Positions 1 through 8,576 of a stretch of 30,767 nt of DNA are shown here, one piece after another. The stretch spans positions 1-30,767 of the forward strand of contig CAZOKO010000021.1 in assembly GCA_964580455.1 (NCBI GenBank). The letters are read 5' to 3'. The stretch's first letter is position 1; each line of letters opens with the position of its first letter. Below the pieces are notes generated by a model. It did no database searches, was not told the DNA's origin, and worked only from the letters and a program-made list of their open reading frames with translations. The position numbers and the translations under genes were made by a program. The DNA comes from CAZOKO01 sp964580455 (GTDB lineage Bacteria > Desulfobacterota > WTBG01).

Positions 1-300
1 GCTTTTCTCTTCTTTTGCAACCCTATTTTTTCCTCAACTGCAATATCTGGGATAATATCTAAATTCCCTACTAGTTTTCTTCATATAGTTTCACATATTC
101 TGATATTAAGAATTCTGCCTGTCTAATTATCTTTATAATTTTCTTTGAATGAATTGCTGTCACTGGAGATTTTGAAGCTGCAGTTGGAAAAGGTTTTTTA
201 TACGAGTTGTCCTTTAGAAATATCAGGAAAGATCCGATAATAATCAAGTGGTTTTAGATAAGATATGGTTTTTTAAAAGGTTTTTTTGACCAAAATAATA

Positions 301-385
301 CTTTAGACATAAAATGTTTATATGTAAAAAAATTTGTTGACTTCCTTTATGTGTTTGGTTATAAATATATGCTTTATACATAAAG
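301..385. promoter_or_regulatory. three operator-like palindromes around the promoter
   Basis: A perfect inverted repeat CTTTAT-AC-ATAAAG lies at 372-385, over the predicted transcription start. A close copy, CTTTAG-AC-ATAAAA, lies at 301-314. A weaker copy, CTTTAT-GT-GTTTGG, lies at 345-358, inside the spacer between -35 and -10. The positions suit a dimeric repressor that blocks RNA polymerase. The cognate regulator is not in the window. AT-rich sequence can make such repeats by chance, so confidence is moderate. Confidence 0.4.
337..365 (+). promoter_or_regulatory. sigma70-like promoter for the RND/LolA operon
   Basis: A -35 box TTGACT (337-342) is followed after exactly 17 bases by a -10 box TATAAA (360-365). 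Transcription would start near 372, leaving a leader of about 60 bases before the ATG at 435. Both boxes match consensus in five of six positions. It is the strongest promoter-like sequence I found in the window and lies just ahead of the long run of + strand genes. Motif reading only; no expression evidence. Confidence 0.6.
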
Positions 386-434
386 TATTTTTAATTAATT
401 GATTTATGTATCTTATTTATAGAGAGGAATAAAG

Positions 435-2873
435 ATGAAGGATATTTCCCAAAGATTTGCAGAAATAGTTATTAAGTGGAGATTCTTTTTTATTATCTTT
501 TCAGTTTCCCTGACCCTCTTTTTTCTCTTCTGTTTGAGAAACCTTTCAATTCAAACAGAGCTTGGTGATCTTACTCCCCAGAAGCACCCCTATATGGAGG
601 TGCAAAAGAGATTGACGTATATTTTTGGTGGATTGAATCAGGTATCGATTGCCCTGGTGGTTAAGGAGGGTGATATCTTCAATCAGGAGACTTTAAACAA
701 AGTGGTAAGGATTACCAAAAAGTTGTACTTGCTGGATGGGGTAAATCCCGGCAGGATTGTTTCTCTTTCTGCCCGGAAAATAAAAAACACCCGTGCCTAT
801 GAAGATGGATTCGAGGTAAAACGTCTAATGCGCCGCGCACCAGAAACCCCTGCTGAGATGGAAAGACTCAAACAGAACGTCATGAGGAACCCCATGTATT
901 ATGGTTCCCTGGTTTCCAAGGATCTCAAGGCTACTCAGATCATGGTAGATTTTGAACCTGAAGTAGCCTCGAGAAGAATATTTAAAGAACTCGAGAATAT
1001 TATTGGTGCGGAAAGAGATGACAATACAGATACTTTCATTGCTGGAAGACCTATCCTGGAAGGGTGGATGGATTACTATCTTCCTAAAATGGCATGGATA
1101 TTTCTGGCTACGGGGTTAATCATGGTTCTTCTCCTCTATCTTGCATTCCGTTCCAAGAGAGGTGTCATGTTGCCACTCCTTTCTGCCACCATGGCGACTA
1201 TCTGGGGATTGGGTGCTGTCACTCTTATGGGTTACCGCATGGATCCTGCAACCATCCTTTCTCCCTTCTTCATCCTGGCTTTAGGGATCAGCCATTCCGT
1301 TCAATTTATCAAGCGATACTATGAAGCCATGAAAACAAATGCCCTGGATAAAAGAAAAGCAGCGCAGGAAACCTTGTCCCATCTCTTTGTTCCGGCACTG
1401 GTTTCTCTGGTGACTGATGGAATTGGTTTTATCTCACTTTTTATTGTTCCCCTGCCTATGATTAAGAGTATGGCACTGGCATCAGGGATTGGTGTGTTAA
1501 GTATCTTTTTTACGACAGTGACCTTCCTCCCCCCTGTTCTATCCTGTCTTAGCAAACCGAAAAGATTGGAAGTGGAGAGGGAAGGGAGGCCAAATATCCT
1601 GGATAGTTTTTTAACCCGAATAGCTTCTCTCGTTCATACACCCACATCACGGTGGGCCACCTTTGGAATCTTCATCCTTCTTGCAGTTATCGGGCTGACT
1701 GGAGCATCCAGGCTGGTGGTGGGGGATAATGAACCCGGTTCTGCCACACTCTATCCTGACTCTCCCTATAATAAAGCTGAGAGAGTGATTAATGACAAAT
1801 TCATGGGCACCAACCCCTATTTCATTATGGTTGAGGGAAAAGAGGAAGAAGGCTTAATAAATAGTGGTGTCTTAAAAGAGATGGAATCTCTTCAAAGATA
1901 TCTTAAGGAAAATATTACAGAGGTAGGTTATACCATATCGCTTGCCGATTATATCAAGGGTCTTAACATGGTGATGTTTGCAGGCAACCCGCACTATTTT
2001 AAAATACCTGATAAAAACGGGACCATAGCAGAATACCTTTTCCTCTATTCGATTTCAGGATTTCCTGGTGATTTCGATCCAGTGGTGAGCCCCGATTTTC
2101 AATATGCCAACATCAAGGTAGATTTCAAAGATCATAAGTCAGATACTATCAAAAAGGCCATCTTTTATACAAAAGAGTGGATTGAAAAATTCCATAAGAG
2201 CGATACTGTAGATTTCCTCTATGCAGGAGGTGTTATGGGAACGCTGGGGGCGGTCAACGAGATTATAGAAGAAACCTTACCCATGAGTATCCTGCAGGTT
2301 GCCTTCCTGGTTTTCATTTGTGTAGCGATAGCCTATGGCTCGATTGTGGGAGGGCTTCTCCTGCTCATCCCGCTACTTTTCAACGTGCTGTTTGTCTTTG
2401 GCATCATGGGATTAAGTGGAATAAGCCTTACCATAGAGACCCTGCCGGTTGCAGCTTTGAGTATAGGCCGGGGTGTTGATTACAGCATCTATGTTGCGAC
2501 TCGCATTAGAGAAGAAATCCAAGCAAATCAGGGAAAAACCTTAGAGGAGGCTATCTTAAGTGCACTGAAGACTTCAGGCAAAGCAGTCTTTTTTACAGGT
2601 GCTACTATAGCCATTGGTGCATTGACCTGGGTCTTTTCAGATATCAGGCTCCAGGCGCGTCTTGGATTAGCCCTGGGTTGCCTTACCTGCTTAAATGTGA
2701 TGGGTTCCCTCATTTTGCTTCCTCTCTTTCTTCGTATGTTCAAACCAGCGTTCATTTACAGGAACCGCGGTTTGAAGGATAAACATGAGGAGGGTTTCTT
2801 GGAAGATGATGAGGTAATTACAAGAAAAGGTGAAGAGGTAATTGAAACTGTTGAACAGCAATTGACCCTATAG
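435..2873 (+). CDS. RND superfamily exporter, MMPL/HAE3 type
   Basis: An inner-membrane, proton-driven exporter of 812 residues, the usual length for the HAE3/MMPL branch of RND proteins, whose known substrates are mostly lipids and other hydrophobic molecules. A first transmembrane helix lies at about residues 15-35. A periplasmic loop follows, then a helix cluster at about 215-375. A second half repeats this plan: helix at about 410-430, a loop, and a cluster at about 625-790. The GVDYSIYVATR segment near residue 685 is typical of the helix-4 region of MMPL domains. The ATG at 435 follows a GAGAGGAA ribosome binding site. The LolA-like gene starts 14 bases after the stop, so the two are probably co-transcribed and co-functional. 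Substrate inferred only: a lipid or polyketide made by the downstream block. Confidence 0.88.
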   Translation: MKDISQRFAEIVIKWRFFFIIFSVSLTLFFLFCLRNLSIQTELGDLTPQKHPYMEVQKRLTYIFGGLNQVSIALVVKEGDIFNQETLNKVVRITKKLYLLDGVNPGRIVSLSARKIKNTRAYEDGFEVKRLMRRAPETPAEMERLKQNVMRNPMYYGSLVSKDLKATQIMVDFEPEVASRRIFKELENIIGAERDDNTDTFIAGRPILEGWMDYYLPKMAWIFLATGLIMVLLLYLAFRSKRGVMLPLLSATMATIWGLGAVTLMGYRMDPATILSPFFILALGISHSVQFIKRYYEAMKTNALDKRKAAQETLSHLFVPALVSLVTDGIGFISLFIVPLPMIKSMALASGIGVLSIFFTTVTFLPPVLSCLSKPKRLEVEREGRPNILDSFLTRIASLVHTPTSRWATFGIFILLAVIGLTGASRLVVGDNEPGSATLYPDSPYNKAERVINDKFMGTNPYFIMVEGKEEEGLINSGVLKEMESLQRYLKENITEVGYTISLADYIKGLNMVMFAGNPHYFKIPDKNGTIAEYLFLYSISGFPGDFDPVVSPDFQYANIKVDFKDHKSDTIKKAIFYTKEWIEKFHKSDTVDFLYAGGVMGTLGAVNEIIEETLPMSILQVAFLVFICVAIAYGSIVGGLLLLIPLLFNVLFVFGIMGLSGISLTIETLPVAALSIGRGVDYSIYVATRIREEIQANQGKTLEEAILSALKTSGKAVFFTGATIAIGALTWVFSDIRLQARLGLALGCLTCLNVMGSLILLPLFLRMFKPAFIYRNRGLKDKHEEGFLEDDEVITRKGEEVIETVEQQLTL

Positions 2874-2887
2874 AGGGGAATTCAAAA

Positions 2888-3784
2888 ATGATATTAAGGA
2901 TTGCAACCTGGTTTTTATGTATGGTGGTTGCTCCACTGTGTTGTGCGGATGTCAGGGCAGGTTATGTGCCTCGTGGAGAGGGAAAGATGAGCACACCTGA
3001 TGAAGGCATGTCGGTCGATGACTACATGAAGTTGTGGTATCACCTAAAGTACAGCAAAGACTGCAATGATTATTACAGCCATGGCTGGGTAATAAAGAAG
3101 GATAAGCGGGGGTATGTTCGCAAACAGGAGTGGCTGCGGTATATGATTACTCTCAGAAGAGAGAGTGATGATCTGGATTTTAAGGACCTGGTTACCGTAA
3201 TCAATCCACAAAGTGTGAAAGGGCTGTCGGTGCTCACCTGGACTTATATAAGCCCTAACAGGGATCAGGATGTCTGGCTCTGGCTGCCCAGCTTGAGGAA
3301 AATCAGGAGAATTTCTCAATCTGAGGGAGATGATTCCTTTATAGGTGCGGACAGTACCTATGATGAGGTAATGACCAGAAAGTGGGAAGATGAGACCTAC
3401 AAAATGATCGGCGACGAGGAATTTTCTGGTTACTATTCCTGGCACGCTGATAAAACGTATTATAAAGGGCTTAAGTGCTGTGTGGTAGAGGCTACTAGTA
3501 AGAAGACGGATTGGTACTACACAAAGAGGAGGATATTCTTTGAAAAGGATACTGCGCTCGATGTTTTTGAGGATTATTTTGATGAAACCGGGAAGAAGTT
3601 TAAAACCATTTTCAGGCTCTGGTCAAACCAGCCGGAGACAAAATATAAAACTTATCTCCTGCCAGAATTTACTAACTTGAGGGAGCATCATTCCAGCAGT
3701 CTTCCTATTGAGGATATTAAATTTGACCAGGGCTTAAAAGAGAATTTCTTTTCCGCAAGGGTATTGATGCGATCTAAGTGGTAA
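2888..3784 (+). CDS. outer membrane lipoprotein-sorting (LolA-like) protein, copy 1
   Basis: A 298-residue exported protein of the LolA-like family often annotated 'outer membrane lipoprotein-sorting protein' and often found beside RND/MMPL exporters. An N-terminal signal sequence (about residues 1-24) is followed by a beta-rich domain with the characteristic stretches KGLSVLTWTY, WLWLPSLRK and TRKWEDETYK. The LolA/LolB fold forms a hydrophobic half-barrel that carries acyl chains across the periplasm, so the protein probably takes substrate from the RND pump. It is a clear paralog of the protein at 24260-25189, sharing those motifs and the C-terminal LMRSKW ending. ATG at 2888, preceded by GAGGGGAA. 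Confidence 0.85.
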   Translation: MILRIATWFLCMVVAPLCCADVRAGYVPRGEGKMSTPDEGMSVDDYMKLWYHLKYSKDCNDYYSHGWVIKKDKRGYVRKQEWLRYMITLRRESDDLDFKDLVTVINPQSVKGLSVLTWTYISPNRDQDVWLWLPSLRKIRRISQSEGDDSFIGADSTYDEVMTRKWEDETYKMIGDEEFSGYYSWHADKTYYKGLKCCVVEATSKKTDWYYTKRRIFFEKDTALDVFEDYFDETGKKFKTIFRLWSNQPETKYKTYLLPEFTNLREHHSSSLPIEDIKFDQGLKENFFSARVLMRSKW

Positions 3785-3790
3785 ATTACT

Positions 3791-3872
3791 CACCACAGAG
3801 AACGCGGAGTACGCTGAGAAGAATATACAAAAATTATTATCAATCTCTGCGATCTTAGCGCCCTCTGCGGTG
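3791..3872. repeat. long imperfect palindrome of the CACAGAG intergenic repeat family
   Basis: Two arms of about 29 bases (3791-3819 and 3844-3872) are imperfect reverse complements. The left begins CACCACAGAG and the right ends CTCTGCGGTG. Related pieces occur at 8526-8547 and 16711-16781. It sits between the LolA-like gene and the radical SAM gene. It could fold as a long RNA hairpin but lacks the T-run of a classical intrinsic terminator. Confidence 0.75.
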
Positions 3873-3913
3873 AAACCTAGTAATAAATTCATACTTTTTT
3901 TAAGGAGGTAAAA

Positions 3914-5380
3914 ATGAAGGTTCTTTTTGTCATGCCGCCGCTGGGGGCGTGGTCAACCTATGGGGTTCACAGGGCACCTAATCAATTTTATGCTCAGCTG
4001 GCAGCCTACATCCGTGAAAGGAAAACTGCTGAAGTAGAGGTAGTAGACGCAAGGGCGTGGGATATGGAAGTTAAAGAGATGCTTGAGGAGATAAAAGAAA
4101 AATGCCCTGATGTAGTTGTGCTGGGTGATATATTTCATTCAACAGGTGGTCTTGCGGTCATCTGGCATTTCAATGAAACTGCCCGAAAAATCAAAGAGAT
4201 ACTCCCAGACACGAAAATTGCAGTGGGAGGACTCTGGTATTCTGCTTTATACGAAGATATCTTGCAGACCCATCCATATATAGATTTTGTTATGCTGGGT
4301 GAAGCTGAGCTTACCCTTGATGAACTCCTTTTAGAACTTGAATCTCATGGTAAGGGATTCGCCGAAATTAAAGGTCTGGCATCAAGGATTGATAGAAAGA
4401 TAGTGGTGGGTCCTCACAGAGAACTCATTAAGGATATAGACGCTCTTCCCTTACCGGCCTACGACCTTTTTCCAATGGATAGATACGTGGGACATACTTA
4501 CTGGAAAAATTTCTGCGAACTGTACACCAGTCGGGGATGTCCAGGTGGTTGCTCCTTTTGCTATGAGTGGAGCCAGTATGACCCCAGAAGCCCCAAGGAT
4601 TTTACCTCATGGCGAGGGCACTCTGGAAAAAGGATAGGAGATGAACTTGAGCTGCTCCAGAAGAAATTTGGAGTTGAAACAGTAGTGTTTCAGGATGATG
4701 CATTCAATGTAAGTTCTGAACTGGTTGAGGAAACATGTAATGAGATTATAAAACGTAATATCAAAATAAACTGGGTAATTCTGGGAAGGGCCGATGATTG
4801 GGTAAAGCAGATAGACCTTTTTCCATTGATGAAGAAAGCAGGGATGTTCATGGGTCTGGTTGGCATAGAGGTAGCGAGCGATCAGGAATTGTTAAAATTG
4901 GGAAAAGGTGTAACCGTTTCTCAGATTAAGGAGACTATTGATGGGCTGCGCAGGAATGACGTGGGTACAGTTGGAACATTTTTAATTGGTTTTGACGACG
5001 ATGATGAACAATCCATAAAAAAGCGGTTTGCCTTTGCTGATGAGATTGATCCAGATGTGTTTGCTTTACAGTTTGTAACTCCTGTCCCCGGTTCTCCTTT
5101 ATGGAAACAGCTTGTTAAGGCCGGGAAAATTGATCCTAAAAATATTGATCTCAGAATGTGGGATTTCCACCATCCGATTGTTCCCACCAAGTATTTATCT
5201 TTGGAGGAGCTGGGTAGAGTGGGAGCCTGGTGCCAGATGGAATTCTTTAACAGGCCTCAAAGAATAAAAAGGATAATGGAAAGTAATTACTCACCCCTGG
5301 TGAAATTGTGTGTGAAAGATTTTATGTCTAACGTTTCAAATTTTGAACGGGCAGCGGTAGCAGGAGAAGTGTATGTTTAA
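3914..5380 (+). CDS. B12-binding domain radical SAM protein
   Basis: A 488-residue enzyme that should cleave S-adenosylmethionine with a [4Fe-4S] cluster to make the 5'-deoxyadenosyl radical. The N-terminal Rossmann-like domain (about 1-140) matches cobalamin-binding domains, including the GDIFHSTGG loop (71-79). The radical SAM core begins near 200 with CxxxCxxC: C209, C213 and C216 in SRGCPGGCSFC. Members of this class methylate unactivated carbons or rearrange or cyclise carbon skeletons; the exact reaction cannot be read from the sequence. A very good Shine-Dalgarno (TAAGGAGG) sets the ATG at 3914. AOR1 follows 18 bases after the stop. Placed just ahead of ketosynthase and ACP genes, it probably tailors the product, and each turnover releases 5'-deoxyadenosine or S-adenosylhomocysteine. 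Confidence 0.9.
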   Translation: MKVLFVMPPLGAWSTYGVHRAPNQFYAQLAAYIRERKTAEVEVVDARAWDMEVKEMLEEIKEKCPDVVVLGDIFHSTGGLAVIWHFNETARKIKEILPDTKIAVGGLWYSALYEDILQTHPYIDFVMLGEAELTLDELLLELESHGKGFAEIKGLASRIDRKIVVGPHRELIKDIDALPLPAYDLFPMDRYVGHTYWKNFCELYTSRGCPGGCSFCYEWSQYDPRSPKDFTSWRGHSGKRIGDELELLQKKFGVETVVFQDDAFNVSSELVEETCNEIIKRNIKINWVILGRADDWVKQIDLFPLMKKAGMFMGLVGIEVASDQELLKLGKGVTVSQIKETIDGLRRNDVGTVGTFLIGFDDDDEQSIKKRFAFADEIDPDVFALQFVTPVPGSPLWKQLVKAGKIDPKNIDLRMWDFHHPIVPTKYLSLEELGRVGAWCQMEFFNRPQRIKRIMESNYSPLVKLCVKDFMSNVSNFERAAVAGEVYV

Positions 5381-5398
5381 AGAGATGAGGAAATAAAC

Positions 5399-7372
5399 GT
5401 GCTGCTAGAGCAGAAGATAGCTTATATTAATTTGAGCGATGGGTCAGTTTCCATCCAGACACTGCCTGAAGAGATTATTCGAAAGTTTATAGGTGGAAGA
5501 GGGATTAACTCATATCTTCTCTACCATCATCTCCCTGCCGGGATTGATCCCTTAAAGGATGAGAATATTCTTATAATTGGAGCTGGTGCTTTGACAGGCA
5601 TGAAAGGGGTTGCCACAGCCCGCTTAACCATTTCGGGAAAATCTCCTGAATCGGGTTTTTTAGGCGATGCCAATATTGGCGGTCACTTCGGGGCAGCTTT
5701 TAAGAAGGCAGGCATGAGTTACCTGGTAATCTCGGGCAGTTCTCCCAAACCTGTATATATTCTTGTGGCAGAAGATAAAATTATTATAGAGGATGCAAAG
5801 GAACTCTGGGGAAGAGATACCATTGAGACTGGAGAGCTTTTACGAGAGAGATATGGCAAAGGAGCTCAGTCTCTTACTATAGGTCCGGCAGGTGAGAGGC
5901 AGGTGCGTTTTGCCTGTGTTATGCATGGTAGAAAGAACGCTGCTGGCAGGTGCGGTATGGGCTGCTTAATGGGTGCAAAAGGCATAAAAGCCATCGTGGC
6001 ACTGGGGGGGGATACCGGTGAAATTTCACCAGCCTTTCCGGAAGGGTTTAAAGCTTCTACCAGAGAACTCTATCAAAAGATTAATGATGAGTTTATTATG
6101 GAGACATTTAAAAAGTATGGTACTGCCCACCTCTATGAGATTATCAATAACACTATCGGTATGGGCAGGGCATATAATGGTTTAAACTCAGCCTTCCCGG
6201 GTAACAAAGATATTTCCCCTGAGAATCTGGCTAAGGATTTTTATGCGGGTAAATCACCCTGTTTTTCCTGTGGCATTGCCTGTAAACATACTTATAAAAT
6301 TAAGGAGGGTCCTTTTGCCGGTGTTGAAAATGAGGGCCCGGAATATGGAACGATAGGTCACTTTGGACCTGTACTGGGTATTGGCCGATTGGAACCTATC
6401 CTTAAGATTAATGATCTCGTCAACAGGTATGGGTTGGATGTCAGTTCTACAGCCAATCTGATTGCCTGTGCCATAGAGCTCTTTCAGGAAGGTGTTATAG
6501 ATAAGGGAACTACACAGGGTATTTACCTGGATTGGGGGGAGGAAAAAGCGGTTATTGAGCTTATTGAAAAGATTGCATTTAGGAAGGGCTTTGGTGATCT
6601 GCTTGCACGGGGTGCGAGAGAGCTTTCGCAGTTGTGGAAAGGGTTCTCCGATAAAATTTCCTGGGTTAAGTACCTTCCTCAGTCTGATCCAGCTGATCTA
6701 CGCTATATGAAGGCTTATGCCCTGGGTGATGCTGTGGCAACCAGAGGGGCAGATCACTTAAGAAGTCGCCCTACCTGGGAGGCATTCAACCTTCCAGAGG
6801 AACAATTGAAAGAGGTATATGGTGGCCATGTTTCTTCTGACTACCTCTCCTATGAGGGAAAAGGAAGGGTAATCTGGTGGTGGGAGTCTTATGTAGCTCT
6901 CTTTGATGTCCTGGGCATGTGCAAATTGTTGGCTTTCCATTGCTTGCCGGGTGTTTTTAGCTTTGAAGGATTTGCTCAACTAATCAAATCGGGTATAGGG
7001 CTTGAGCTCTCTCCACAAGAAGTATTCGAGGTGGGTGAGCGTATTACTACTATTGAGAGGATGTTCATTTCCCGTGAAGGAGTGAGGAGGGAAGATGATT
7101 TTCCACCTGAGCGGTTTTTTAAACCCCTTAAGTGGAATGAGGGAGTAGATGAAAGTCTGAAGGATGAAAAACTGGACAGAGAGTGCTTTGGTGGGATGCT
7201 GGATGAATATTATAAACTCCATGGATGGGATGTTGCAACTGGAATCCCTTTGCCGGAGACGGTAGAAAAGTTGGGGCTGGAAGAGAGGTCACTTAAGATG
7301 CAAGGCGCAGGATGCATGATACATGATAAAACAGGAAACAACAGCAAGGGATCAGAAATTAGGAGTCAATGA
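5399..7372 (+). CDS. aldehyde:ferredoxin oxidoreductase family protein, AOR1
   Basis: A tungsten or molybdenum bis-pterin enzyme that interconverts carboxylic acids and aldehydes with ferredoxin. The N-terminal pterin-binding domain carries FIGGRGIN (about 30-37) and later RCGMGCLMGAKG. The cluster cysteines are C288, C291 and C295 (CFSCGIAC), with the fourth at C508 in DVLGMC. This is the canonical CxxC-xxx-C...DxxGxC arrangement, so it should be active. The GTG at 5399 follows GAGATGAGG, 18 bases after the radical SAM stop. The last 24 or so codons lie in a dispersed repeat (7295-7335), so the C-terminal tail is probably not native; the other two AORs lack it. Substrate unknown: an acyl or aryl acid from the pathway, or a general acid reductase. 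Confidence 0.92.
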   Translation: MLLEQKIAYINLSDGSVSIQTLPEEIIRKFIGGRGINSYLLYHHLPAGIDPLKDENILIIGAGALTGMKGVATARLTISGKSPESGFLGDANIGGHFGAAFKKAGMSYLVISGSSPKPVYILVAEDKIIIEDAKELWGRDTIETGELLRERYGKGAQSLTIGPAGERQVRFACVMHGRKNAAGRCGMGCLMGAKGIKAIVALGGDTGEISPAFPEGFKASTRELYQKINDEFIMETFKKYGTAHLYEIINNTIGMGRAYNGLNSAFPGNKDISPENLAKDFYAGKSPCFSCGIACKHTYKIKEGPFAGVENEGPEYGTIGHFGPVLGIGRLEPILKINDLVNRYGLDVSSTANLIACAIELFQEGVIDKGTTQGIYLDWGEEKAVIELIEKIAFRKGFGDLLARGARELSQLWKGFSDKISWVKYLPQSDPADLRYMKAYALGDAVATRGADHLRSRPTWEAFNLPEEQLKEVYGGHVSSDYLSYEGKGRVIWWWESYVALFDVLGMCKLLAFHCLPGVFSFEGFAQLIKSGIGLELSPQEVFEVGERITTIERMFISREGVRREDDFPPERFFKPLKWNEGVDESLKDEKLDRECFGGMLDEYYKLHGWDVATGIPLPETVEKLGLEERSLKMQGAGCMIHDKTGNNSKGSEIRSQ

Positions 7373-7483
7373 GCAGGTTTCAGAGAATAGTGACAATGGA
7401 AGGATTGCAACCTACAACCGAACGCTAATTCCTGAGTTATTTTTATCACATCTTGTATCCTGAATCTTGCATCCTGCATCTTG
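7295..7483. repeat. dispersed repeat A (GCATCCTGCATCTTG family), copy 1
   Basis: The left arm (7295-7335, reading AAGATGCAAGG...GCAGGATGCATGATA) and right arm (7448-7483, ...CTTGCATCCTGCATCTTG) are imperfect reverse complements built of short TGCATC/CAGGAT words. The left arm lies inside the 3' end of AOR1 and encodes its odd tail. The right arm runs to the ribosome binding site of the next gene. Further copies are at 10440-10526 and 21238-21410. The whole 7373-7499 gap is otherwise empty. Confidence 0.7.
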
Positions 7484-7499
7484 TAAGGGATTGATGATC

Positions 7500-8507
7500 A
7501 TGGCAGAAAAAGCAAAGATTGCAATTATTGGTAGCGGAGCTATCGGCTGTGTTATGGGTGGTTATTTAGCTCAGGCTGGAGAGGAAGTAATCCTGGTTGG
7601 GAAGAAGGATCAAGTTCTATCCGTAAACGAGAGGGGATTGACTATTGAGGGTGTACGGGGAAAGGCAAGTGTATCAGTTAAAGCAGTTGAAAAGCTTGAG
7701 AAGGCGGTTGATTTAATTGTCCTTGCTGTAAAAACTCAGGATGTGATGAGTGCTCTTGAACAGCATAGTCTCCATTCCCTGCAATGTCCTGTATTAACTA
7801 TTCAAAATGGAGTGCGTGCAGATAAAATCGTTTCACAATTGATTGAGCAGGAACGTATTATCAGCAGTATCGTGATGTTCGGCGCAACCTATTTAAAATC
7901 GGGGGAGGTAGTCCATAACTTTGAAGGAGACCTTATCCTGGGAAATTATCTGGGAGGGATTAATGAGAAGGTTAAGAAAGTTTCCCGAATAATGGAAAGG
8001 GTTTTTTCTGTTGTAGTGAGTGAAGATATCATGGGGATGAAGTGGCTCAAGCTTTTCGTTAATCTCAACAACTGTTTGCCTGCCTTAATTGGTAAAAGTA
8101 TGCAGGAGAGCTTTGCTGACTTAGAGATGTGTACCATAAGCATCGCCTTACTTCGGGAGGGGCTTCAGCTTGTTGATCGGACAGGGATTGTCCTGAATTC
8201 TCTTCCTGCTTATCCTGAAGAACGTTTGCGAAAGCTTGCCTCCCTACCCCTGGAGGAGTCGGCCAGAATCTTTTCGCAGATTATGACAAACTTAAGTAAA
8301 GAGCCTCTCTATGGTTCTATCCTTCAGAGCATCAGGAGGGGTAAGCCGTCGGAGATTGATTACATTAATGGTGAGTTCGTCTCTTTGGCCAGGGAGGATG
8401 GAGTCTCAGCACCATTGAATAGAAAGGTAGTAGAGATGGTTCACCAAGTGGAGGAGAGTAACAGGTTCTTTTCATCAGAGGAAGTAATTAAGGAATTGGG
8501 AAATTGA
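7500..8507 (+). CDS. ketopantoate reductase family protein (ApbA/PanE-like)
   Basis: An NAD(P)H-dependent reductase of the 2-dehydropantoate 2-reductase family, 335 residues. The N-terminal Rossmann motif GSGAIG (about 11-16) binds the nucleotide. The middle segment MKWLKLFVNLNN matches the family position with the catalytic lysine and substrate-binding asparagine. It is rather longer than E. coli PanE (about 300). Within a polyketide-like cluster it may reduce another 2-keto acid or a keto intermediate rather than ketopantoate; no other pantothenate gene is nearby. A longer frame from a TTG at 7467 would begin inside repeat A. The ATG at 7500, nine bases after AAGGGA, is preferred; ATG 7494 is possible. 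Confidence 0.82.
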   Translation: MAEKAKIAIIGSGAIGCVMGGYLAQAGEEVILVGKKDQVLSVNERGLTIEGVRGKASVSVKAVEKLEKAVDLIVLAVKTQDVMSALEQHSLHSLQCPVLTIQNGVRADKIVSQLIEQERIISSIVMFGATYLKSGEVVHNFEGDLILGNYLGGINEKVKKVSRIMERVFSVVVSEDIMGMKWLKLFVNLNNCLPALIGKSMQESFADLEMCTISIALLREGLQLVDRTGIVLNSLPAYPEERLRKLASLPLEESARIFSQIMTNLSKEPLYGSILQSIRRGKPSEIDYINGEFVSLAREDGVSAPLNRKVVEMVHQVEESNRFFSSEEVIKELGN

Positions 8508-8547
8508 GGAATTGATTTTATTAATGTCTCTGTGTCCTCTGTGGTGA
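8486..8547. repeat. composite of GGAATTG-type and CACAGAG-type repeat fragments
   Basis: AATTAAGGAATTGGGAAATTGAGGAATTG (8486-8514) belongs to the same word family as the palindrome at 12976-13052. It overlaps the last codons and stop of the reductase gene. It is followed by GTCTCTGTGTCCTCTGTGGTGAA (8526-8548), a solo right arm of the CACAGAG family seen whole at 3791-3872. Confidence 0.5.
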
Positions 8548-8576
8548 ATTTTTAAAATCAGAAAGGAGAAAGTAGT

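Larger units (their letters stand above)
1..434. other. AT-rich intergenic region upstream of the RND exporter gene
   Basis: No convincing gene is visible. The stretch is clearly more AT-rich than the genes that follow. Its right half (about 300-434) holds the promoter and operator-like palindromes listed separately. The left half has only a short - strand open frame ending at about position 71, about 55 codons from a TTG, with no ribosome binding site and no family I recognise. It could be the decayed end of a neighbouring gene or noise. Confidence 0.6.

Noticed and set aside
71..245. Short - strand open frame of about 55 codons in the AT-rich left edge
   Set aside because: TTG start only, no ribosome binding site and no recognisable family; AT-rich sequence easily gives such a frame.
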